Translations under genes and position numbers: made by a program
The notes under the pieces: model-generated
Told to the model about the DNA's origin: nothing
The model's database searches: none
Seen by the model: the letters and a program-made list of their open reading frames with translations, nothing else
From: Saposhnikovia divaricata
Taxonomy: Eukaryota; Streptophyta; Magnoliopsida; Apiales; Apiaceae
Length of the DNA: 64,000 bases
Direction: 5' to 3'
Assembly (NCBI GenBank): GCA_036435485.1
Contig: CM071597.1
Location: 12,021,881-12,085,880 of the forward strand
In this document: positions 56,314 to 64,000 of the stretch, one piece after another
Layout: each line of letters begins with the position of its first letter
Numbering within the stretch: position 1 is the first letter of the stretch

Positions 56314-59300
56314 TCAAGGATTGAATTCCGGATATTGCTCCATAATCTGTCGTGCATCTTCCCAACTAGCATCTTCGGGGATTGAATGAGACCACTGAAT
56401 AAGCCATTGCACTACTGCTGTGTTGTTGCGTTTAATTGTCCTCCTTTGCAACAGTTTTGCTGGATAGACCACAAATTGACCCTCCTTTCCCAGACGTGGC
56501 AACTCTGTTGATACGGTGTACTTACTGCCAACCTTTTTCTTGAGTAAGCTCACAAGAAAAACTGGGTGAATAGAACTACCAGCCGGTAAAGCAAGCTTGT
56601 AGGCTACAACTCCCACTTTTTCTAAGACTTCGTAGGGTCCAAAGAATTTGTGAGATAGCTTCAAATGTCTTCGAACAGCAACTGACAACTGCCTGTAAGG
56701 CTGTAGTTTCAGAAAAACCCAGTCCCCCACCTTGTAATTGACTTTTTTTCTCCTTTTATCCGCATATTGTTTATACTTACTTTGAGCATTCTGAATTGCA
56801 GACTTCAGTAAGTGATCCATTGCTTCACGTTTGACTTGGAAGTCCTCTATTGTCCCCACTGCTGAACGATGCCCTTCTGGTAAGCATATTTGTCTTGGTC
56901 GAATGCCATATAAGGCCTCGTAAGGACTCATCTTTATAGAGCTGTTATACGTTGAGTTGTACCACCACTCAGCGAGAGGCAACCATTTCGCCCACATTTT
57001 AGGTCGTTGACTAGCCATAGCTCGCAGATATTGTTCGAGGCATCGATTAAGCCGCTCTGTTTGTCCATCCGTTTGTGGATGGTACGATGTACTCATGTGC
57101 AGTTTCGTCCCCATCAACTGAAACAGCTCCTTCCAGAAATGGCTAGTAAACAACTTGTCTCTATCTGACACCATTGTGTGAGGCATCCCGTGTAACTTAT
57201 AGATATTGTCCAGGAACAACTAAGCCACTATGGACGCACTGTAAGGATGAGACAGAGCAATGAAATGTCCCATCTTAGTGAGCCTGTCAATGACAACCAT
57301 TACACAATCCTTGTCCATCGACCTTGGCATCCCTTCAATAAAATCTAACGATATGTGCTGCCAGACTTGGTTAGGAATGGGCAAAGGCTGCAGCATTCCA
57401 CTAGGGAGCTGGTTTCCAGATTTCACTCTTTGACATACATCACAGGTTTTGACATAGTCGATTGCTTCAAATTTCATTCCTGGCCAGCAAAAGAATTGAG
57501 CAAGCCGCTTGACTGTTGCATCCTGTCCAGAATGTCCTCCCACTGGACTGTCATGTAGTTCCCATATTATATGCTTCCTTACATCCCATGTGCCTCCTAC
57601 AAAAATTCTGCCCCCTTGTCTAATCAACCCTTTTGTAAAAGTGAATTGACTGAACCTTGTATCCTTGGCCACAATACCCGCTATTATCTCTTGTGCCTTC
57701 TTATCATCCGTGTAAGTGTTTAACACCTCATTTACCCAATCAGGTTGCACTGCAGAGATCTCATTTACCAGTCCGTCTTGAGCATTTTCTGGCAACCTAG
57801 ACAAGGCATCTGCCACTTTATTCTCCTTCCCTTTCTTGTAAAGAATTTCGTAATCCAACCCCATCAATTTTGCTAACCATTTCTGCTGCAATAGAGTGGA
57901 CAACCTCTGTTCCAACAAGAACTTCAAACTCTGGTGGTCGGTTTTAATGATGAAATGTGGCCTTGTAGATATGTAAACCACTTCTGCGTAGCCATAACTA
58001 TTGCAAGCAACTCCTTCTCGTAAGTTGAGAGGCCTTGGTGTTTTGGAGATAATCCCTTACTAAGATAAGCGAGTGGCAGCCCTTGCTGCATTAAAACTGC
58101 CCCTATTCCATGGGCACTAGCATCTGTTTCGAGAAGGAATGGCAATGAGTAATCAGGCAATGCCAGTACTGGAGTCGTGGCCATTGCTTCCTTCAATCGT
58201 TTGAACGCCTCAGTCGCTTGTTCATGCCAACTGAAAGCATTCTTCTTTAGAAGTGCAGTTAGTGGTCGACTTATTTCTCCATAATTCTTCACGAACCTTC
58301 GATAATACCCTGTCAAGCCCAAAAATCCACGTAACTGTTTGAGATTCTTTGGGATTGGCCAATCTTTCATGACCTGCACCTTACTGGGATCTGTTGATAC
58401 TCCAGTTTTTGATATTATGTGTCCCAAATACTCCAGTGAGGACTGTCCAAATTGGCACTTACTTCGTTTAGCGAACAGGCTATGTTGTACCATTTTCTGA
58501 AGCACTTCTTGCAAATGTAACACATGCTCTTCAAGTGTCCTGCTGTAGACTAATATGTCATCAAAGAAAACTAACACGTTCCTCCTCAACTGCTCTTGAA
58601 AGACCGAATTCATCAAAGCTTGGAACGTTGCAGGTGCGTTAGTAAGGCCAAAAGGCATTACTTTAAATTCGTATAGGCCTTGATGTGTTCGAAAGGCTGT
58701 TTTATACACATCCTCACTTGCCACCCTGATTTGGTGATACCCCGACCTCAAATCCAATTTGGTAAAATGAGATGCCCCACTTAATTCATCTAGCAACTCG
58801 TCTATAAGCGGTATGGGGTACTTATTTTTTTATTGTGATGTTGTTTAGCTTCCTATAGTCGACACACATATGCCAACTTCCATCTTTCTTCTTCACCAAG
58901 ATGATAGGAGATGCAAAAGGGCTTGTACTTTCTTGAATTATTCCACTCTCCAGCATTTCTTTAATTTGCCTTTCGATTTCTGCCTTTTGTATATAGGGTA
59001 CCTTATACCCCCTTTGATTGACTGGTTGACTCCCTACTAACAAGGGAATTTTATGATCTTGAACCCTCACTGGAGGCAGCCCCTTTGGCTCAGCAAACAC
59101 ACCCTCGAATTGTTGTAGAACCTTATGTAAGGCAGTAGGAACCTCCTCCCTCTGATCTTCAGTGACCTGCTTTGGGTTTGCTGTCATCATACAGACGTAC
59201 CCTTCTGCCATTCCCTTGGTTGCTCGTAGCATTTTACTGAGTTTCTTCCCACTTATACTCTGTAGAGACCCTTCTTTTGTTTCACCCTGTAGTGTAATCC

Positions 59301-59790
59301 ATTTTCCCTCTCTCTGAAATTTAACCCAAACCTTTTGGTAATCGAACGTTACTGGGTTGTGTTGTCTAAGCCAGTCTACGCCCAGGATTACATCCGAGTT
59401 GCTCAAGGGAAACAATCTGAGCTCACTACTGAACTTATGTCCCTGTAGGACATACTGCACATTTCTGCAACTTGAATCCACAACAACCTTCGACCCATCA
59501 GCTATAGTTACAAGCAAGGGAGACACTACTTCAGCAGTTAGTCCCAATGTTTTGACGATACCAGAGTCTATAAAGCTGTGGGTGGACCCACTATCAACCA
59601 AAATACTCACCTTCTTCCCTTTAATGACTCCTTGCAATCTTAATGTACCCATCGATTTGTTGCCAGCCAATGCGTTTAAAGATATTTCCCCTGCAATATG
59701 CTCATCTTCCTCTTCAGTTACACAATCATCTACATTCCCTTTGATATCTTCCCATACTTCTGTTTCATTTGTATCTTCTCCCAACAACAT
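56314..59790 (-). pseudogene. pol of the young Ty3/gypsy element (PR-RT-RH-INT-chromodomain)
   Basis: Protease VDSGSTHSFID near 59590. RT starts near 58950; a 1-nt A-tract insertion at about 58828 breaks it before the catalytic FFDDILVYS (near 58560). RNase H follows with a frameshift near 57960 (KWFTYLQG | PHFIIKTDH). Integrase has HHCC (HDSPVGGHSG ... CDVCQ), DFIEGMP, SDRDKLFTS and TDGQTERLN, so all three catalytic acids are present, but a TAG at 57220-57222 replaces a Gln codon. The C-terminus QWLIQW...EDASWED resembles a chromodomain, suggesting a chromovirus. Few lesions, in line with the similar LTRs. Confidence 0.9.
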
Positions 59791-59791
59791 A

Positions 59792-61195
59792 TATAATCTA
59801 GCTTTGCATTCCTGTCCCGGATGGTACGGTTCATCGCAGTGAAAACACTACCCCTTTGCCCTTCTCTGTAAAATATCCCTACTACTGAGAGTCGATCTAG
59901 ACTTCCTCTCTTCTTTCCCCGTAGTTCTCTGAAATGACACTGGTTTAGCTTCGATGCTAGTAGTCCCAGCTGCCTTGCTAGTGGTTGACTTACCAGAAGT
60001 GTATACCGATCCCTTGGCCAATCTAGCTTCCTCCTGTTTAGCTAGAAATATAGCATCTGCCAGGCACTGTGGTCTAAACATTTTTACAGAGCCCTTGATA
60101 TGATCCTTAAGTCCACTCATGAAACTTGAAACAAAATATTCTTCTCCCAAACCTCTATTTCTTGACACCACCTGTGCTCTCAACTCCTCAAACTTGTCTT
60201 CGTATTCCACTACAGTACCTACCTTCCTTAATTTGTTAAACAATTCATGCACATCCCTGTTATTAGGATCTTCAAACCTAACCAACAAATCATTAACAAA
60301 CACCTTCCAGTCCATCACACCCCTACTGGTCGAGTAATACCTAAACCATACTGCTGCCCTCCCTTCAAAATGCATCCCGGCAAGCTTAACCTTCCTTGCA
60401 TCCTCCACATTAATAAAATCAAAGTACTGCTCAGCCCTAACTATCCATCCCTTCGGGTCTGCTCCTTCAAATTTTGGTGATGGTTTAAACACAGGTTGGT
60501 TAAGGAACTGATTGTGCTGTGTATGAGGAGGGATAGGGTTTGCAGTTAGGGGAAAATACTGGTACGTGTGAGGCACAAGCGGGGGTACAAATATTTGCGA
60601 GTTGGGATATGGTGTGGAAGCCACTGTAGGCTGTGTAAAGTGCATAGTCGGAGGCGCCTGGGTACTTGTAAACCCATTTTGGTTTTGAGTGAACATAGGT
60701 AGAGTACTAAAAGGAAAGGGTACAGGATTAAACCCCATATGAGAACTAGTAAATCCTTGGGTGTGAAGAGGGGTATAAGATGGTGATGTGGGTACAGTGA
60801 TAACAGGTGTAGAGAAAGGAATAGGTGAGCTAAACATCTGTGAGGATCTATTTAGTATTCATAGTGGAGATAGGTACCTCTATTACCGGAGTAGATCTGG
60901 TCCTGTGAGTGCTACTGTTGTCGATTCCCCCTCCCTTAGGTGTTTGGCTCTCTTCACTCCTTGTTGAGTTTTGTAATTTAAGTAGCATCAATTTGACCTC
61001 CTCAAAATTACAACCCAGCTTGTCAATTCTCCCTTCAACTCCATCCCATCTCGAGTTGAAGTTTTGAGTCATCTCTGAGACCTGGTGTGAAAGTTCTTCT
61101 CGTGTTTTACTTAACCCATCGCTGACTGCTTTCAACTTCCCATCCTGTACGACGATTCTCTCATCCATTGATTTGAGCCGGGTACCATCCGCCAT
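59792..61195 (-). pseudogene. gag of the young Ty3/gypsy element
   Basis: ATG at 61195 (MADGTRLKSMDE), coiled-coil N-terminus of ~115 codons. A 1-nt insertion near 60850 then shifts the frame. The second part (60837-59848) has a Pro/Thr-rich stretch and the gag domain (FEGADPKGWIVRAEQYF ... FEGRAAVWFRYY ... FVSSFMSGLKDHIKGSV). A TAG at 59848-59850 lies directly before the zinc knuckle CFHCDEPYHPGQEC (CX2CX4HX4C), which remains in the same frame. Confidence 0.9.
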
Positions 61196-61222
61196 TAATT
61201 ACAGAGAGCCAAGGAAAGCCTT

Positions 61223-61234
61223 GCTCTGATACCA
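61223..61234 (-). promoter_or_regulatory. Primer binding site, initiator tRNA-Met type
   Basis: Minus strand TGGTATCAGAGC, extending to AAGG. Confidence 0.9.
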
Positions 61235-61236
61235 CT

Positions 61237-61607
61237 TGTAGCCAACAGATTACAAATCTATATAGAAATAATATAAATGTAACACAAAAACGAGAAAGGA
61301 AAACACAGTTACTCCATTAAAACAACTCCAAGCACCGTTCCCAGTAAAACAGAAAAATACAGAAGAAAATATCTCAACCAAGTCTAAGCCTTCTCTCCCC
61401 TTCCACAATGGTATTTGATACCTTTCTATGTGACACCTGTCGATCTATTAATGGTCCTAATTACACGGGATCCAAGACATTCCCTTGCCAAATATGTGAC
61501 CCAATTACAATAAAACAAAAGATGTTAAAAGACTATGAGACCCTTTATTAGTAATACGACATCGTTCCTTTATTTAAAATAGGTGCCCACTGACTATGAG
61601 TGTTACA
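61237..61607 (-). repeat. 5' LTR of the young Ty3/gypsy element
   Basis: 371 bp, same ends as 55913-56283, two bases from the primer site. Confidence 0.95.
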
Positions 61608-61835
61608 ACTTTCGACATCTCCCCAAACCCCAACAGGCCAACTCATGAACCTGAACCTGAGTCCCAAAACTAACCAACCTAACCAACGCATTATCCGGTA
61701 ACAACCCAATAGCCTAACTCAACGCCAGTTTGACAAACCCTATTTCCTCTTCAACCACACAAGTATACACCACAAAAAAACCCGGCTGCCTCGGCCTCGC
61801 ATTCGCATCATTAGCATTGATCGAATACAACCACC

Positions 61836-62271
61836 CAAACATAATACAAACATAATACAATAGGTATTAAAAGCTAAAACAGGTAATTGTCAAACATCTA
61901 AAACAGGTAATTATCAAACATAATACAACCACCCAAACATAACTGCCATAATGGAACCAAACATGTCAGATAGAAAGATACATAACTGTCAAGCACAGCA
62001 AGTGCAAATTAAGTACAAGTCATTAACAAACTAGTAAGCGAAATAAACTAAGTGTTTCCAGACTAAATCTAAGTACTCAAGAACAGCTACCATAACTTTC
62101 TAAAACAAATGTAGTCTTGTCGGTGTGTTTGACCTGGCACTTTTTCACCACATACGGGATAACCTCGAGCTTGAGATTGAAAATATTTGAATGTATTAAT
62201 ATAATAAAACTTATACAAACCCACTTTATTGCACATTTAAATATACCAAATAAAAAAACTTAAAATATGGG
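61836..62271. other. Non-coding; short direct repeats
   Basis: CCCAAACATAATACAA-type repeats at 61843-61945. On the minus strand 62095-62170 an unbroken stretch (LEVIPYVVKKCQVKHTDKT) looks exon-like, but I cannot assign it. Otherwise nothing. 62264-62271 is the left copy of the next element's target duplication. Confidence 0.4.
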
Positions 62272-62698
62272 TAGGGGTGAGCATCGGGTGGTTTGGGCGG
62301 TTTAGGATCGCCAAACCAACCAAACCATAAATTTTGGGTTTTTAATTATTCAAACCATAATCAAACCAAAAACCATAATATTTAAAAAAAAATCAACTTA
62401 ATTATAACGGTTTGGTTTGGTCGGTTTCGGTTTAAAACCATTATTAAATAATAAAAAAGTGCCAACAACAAGTGTAAACCAATAGTAACATAAAGTTTCA
62501 TCAAAGCAATTATAAAATAAATTACAAAATCTTCAAACATTTCCAAAGGATCATACATTAAATTCACAAAAGTCTTAGTTAAAAATAAGAAGTCTAAAGT
62601 ACTGGATATCAAATGTAGCTCTCTAATCTCTACCCTCTACGACATCGTTTCAACATAAATATTTTTTATTTTATATATAAGCATAAAATTAATATTAA

Positions 62699-62748
<50 letters not shown>

Positions 62749-62945
62749 TATATATTATTTGATTTTAATGGTCGGGTTGGTTAAATCGGGTGGAAAATTA
62801 GTAAAACCAAACCCAACCCAAACTTTTCAGTTTTTAAAAATTTAAAACCATAACCAACCCAAATCGAAAAAAAACCTAAACTTTCGCTTTGGTCGGGTTG
62901 GTTTGGTCGGTTTAACCGGTTTTCAGAAAACCGTACACACCCCTA
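62272..62945. mobile_element. hAT-type MITE (674 bp)
   Basis: Ends TAGGGGTGAGCA and (complement) TAGGGGTGTGTA, flanked by perfect 8-bp duplications AATATGGG (62264-62271, 62946-62953), diagnostic of hAT. Sub-terminal regions are rich in CGGTTTGG/AACCAACC repeats on both sides. No transposase. Confidence 0.95.
62702..62743. repeat. (TA)n microsatellite
   Basis: About 21 TA dinucleotides inside the hAT MITE. Confidence 0.95.
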
Positions 62946-62953
62946 AATATGGG

Positions 62954-63367
62954 TTAAAAACTTATGAACTTGGTTGAAAGATTCTCAAAAAATGAGAGAA
63001 ATGAAATGAAAAATAAAATTAAGAAAAAACAATAAAGATAGGCTTAGTATGTTTGAGCGGGGATGTGAATGTCATGATAGTTGTTTGATAATATTGATAT
63101 TAATGCAATTAGTATAAATTGATGATTATTTTATACTTAAATTTTAAATAAAATTTCTTTTTTTTTCTAAATTATAATTTAAATAATATGTTTATATTAA
63201 TTAATTAATTAATTTTACCATTCGGTGCGTAGCACGTGTTAGTAATATAATTAAAACCAATTTTACAAACGAAATGCAAAAATAAAACGGGCGGCCCAAT
63301 AAAAAAATGTGATTAGGGTCCTCACTCCTCAGTCTCAATTCCATTTGGTAATTCTCACGTCGTGCAA
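62954..63367. other. Non-coding; possible worn Helitron end near 63222-63243
   Basis: CGGTGCGTAGCACGTG then TTAG and T resembles a degraded Helitron 3' terminus. The last 60 bp could be the promoter or 5' UTR of the next frame; no TATA box stands out. Confidence 0.35.
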
Positions 63368-63742
63368 ATGGATTCTTCAAGCGACGAAATGAAAAGTAAA
63401 AGGCGTAAAAGACAAAGCAGAGCTTTCATTGTCCATGATGATGATGATGCTGCTGCTGATGAGCTGTAAGTTTCCTGACCTAATTTTACTTTTAATTCAT
63501 CCCTTCTACATTTTCAGCGAAGTTACCCTATTTCACATTGCTCTTACCTAGTCTTTTGTTTGGATTTTTTTAAATGTATGTCTTATAGTTTCAAAAAGGG
63601 CAAAAGGTATGAGGTGGAGAATCTGCAAATCACTGATGATGTTGATGATGATACTGATCATGATAATCTTATCATGCTCGAACATAACTTTTACTTTAGC
63701 CCCTATAAGAAATCCTCAAAATCATTGCAATTGTACTCGTGA
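63368..63742 (+). CDS. Small acidic hypothetical protein (2 exons, 83 aa)
   Basis: Exon 1 63368-63465 (MDSSSDEMKSKRRKRQSRAF, then an Asp run and Ala), donor GTAAG. Exon 2 63589-63742 begins after TCTTATAG and ends at TGA. The join keeps frame. The N-terminus has a basic patch (KSKRRKRQSR), a likely nuclear signal, next to acidic runs (HDDDD, DDVDDDTDHD). I do not recognise the family. It could be the 5' end of a larger gene shortened by the stop at 63740, since exon-like sequence (QQPVQIADNKHRFWKLDM) follows at 63840-63900. Confidence 0.45.
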
Positions 63743-64000
63743 TCAAATTGATACCCGACTTTTCGCATGTGGTTGAGCAAATTCATTTTAGATTTTTTTC
63801 TGAGATATCTCTTAACCACTTTCATTGATGCCTTTCAACAACAGCCTGTTCAAATAGCTGATAATAAACACCGTTTTTGGAAGCTTGATATGTCCAAAGA
63901 GCCGTCTTCTTCTTGTTCTTTGACATGGAGTACCAAAATCTTTTCATTTTGGCTAAAATCCTAGTATCCTACAATAAGAAAAAAAACACAGAAGCATAAG
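63743..64000 (+). other. Sequence after the small frame; possible further exon material
   Basis: An open stretch at 63767-63964 reads ...AFQQQPVQIADNKHRFWKL... with no recognised domain. It may be 3' UTR, a decayed exon, or part of a gene continuing beyond the window. Confidence 0.3.

Larger units (their letters stand above)
55913..61607 (-). mobile_element. Young Ty3/gypsy chromovirus-like element (5.7 kb)
   Basis: Flanked by target duplications ACTTT (55908-55912, 61608-61612). LTRs are each 371 bp and differ at about five sites by eye (about 1.3%). Minus-strand order: LTR, iMet primer site, gag with zinc knuckle, protease, RT, RNase H, integrase, chromodomain-like tail, polypurine tract, LTR. 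It sits inside exon block a of the SEC23 pseudogene. Despite similar LTRs, gag-pol carries at least three frameshifts and two stops, so this copy is not autonomous. Confidence 0.95.
54561..61835 (-). pseudogene. SEC23 (COPII coat) pseudogene, split by a retrotransposon
   Basis: Minus-strand exon-like blocks match the central part of plant SEC23, the COPII subunit that activates SAR1 at ER exit sites. Block a: 61835-61608 plus 55912-55799 (SINAN, FVV.TCVVEEE, GLLPDNALV, SFGTQVQVHEL, then VYVFRG, VLDQLGLG, RFLLPAS). Block b: 55699-55537 (LLEELGTDQWPV, GLLGACLPGTGARIIALVGG). Block c: 54710-54561 (KDLSHPV, SHKDLD, LAKQLVSQGHVLDLF). Donor sites GTATGG remain at a and b. Decay: an in-frame stop in a, a ~2-nt deletion in b, a missing segment and frameshift in c, and loss of the N-terminal and C-terminal thirds. 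It retains introns, so it is a gene-duplication relic rather than a retrocopy. Confidence 0.8.

Overview
The window is plant nuclear DNA, most likely from a eudicot with a repeat-rich genome. The evidence is split genes with GT-AG introns, plant-specific families (NPH3/NPY, a plant-type nucleoredoxin-like protein, an L-type lectin receptor kinase relic), and a dense mix of Ty1/copia, Ty3/gypsy, Helitron-like, MITE and satellite DNA. The species cannot be fixed from the sequence alone. No bacterial operon, CRISPR array, rRNA or tRNA gene was seen.

Layout. 1-1261 is the 5' end of a minus-strand Ty3/gypsy element (LTR, primer site, open gag running off the window). 1284-1490 is a decayed copy of the 3' part of the neighbouring NPY gene. 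2038-2530 is a lectin receptor kinase relic. 3126-7256 is an intact-looking four-exon NPY/NPH3 gene (minus strand, 623 aa). 9.5-20.3 kb is AT-rich DNA packed with Helitron-like units, a MULE-like element, a foldback MITE and a Stowaway-like MITE. 20.34-25.11 kb is a decayed plus-strand Ty3/gypsy element without its 3' end. 25.11-46.52 kb is a minus-strand Sirevirus-like Ty1/copia block: one element with both LTRs plus a second gag copy sharing the left LTR. A 6.9 kb non-autonomous LTR element with 5-bp target duplications sits inside its envelope-like gene. 46.52-49.26 kb is a ~175-bp satellite and 49.26-50.59 kb a second, ~160-bp array. 51.2-53.6 kb is an intact-looking four-exon nucleoredoxin-like gene. 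54.6-61.8 kb is a SEC23 pseudogene split by a young 5.7 kb Ty3/gypsy element. 62.27-62.95 kb is a hAT MITE with 8-bp target duplications. A small acidic reading frame starts at 63.37 kb.

Only two genes look functional: the NPY-type protein (auxin/phototropism signalling scaffold family) and the nucleoredoxin-like protein. The latter has three thioredoxin-like modules but no CxxC active site in any of them. Nothing suggests that the two act together.

The most unusual signal is a 9-bp motif, ATCCGTTGA. I count about 37 exact copies in both orientations across the LTRs, gag, pol, envelope-like gene and non-coding leader of the Sirevirus-like block, and noticed none elsewhere in the window. In coding regions it usually reads Ser-Thr-Asp on one strand and Ser-Val-Asp on the other. 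All counts and boundaries here were made by eye.
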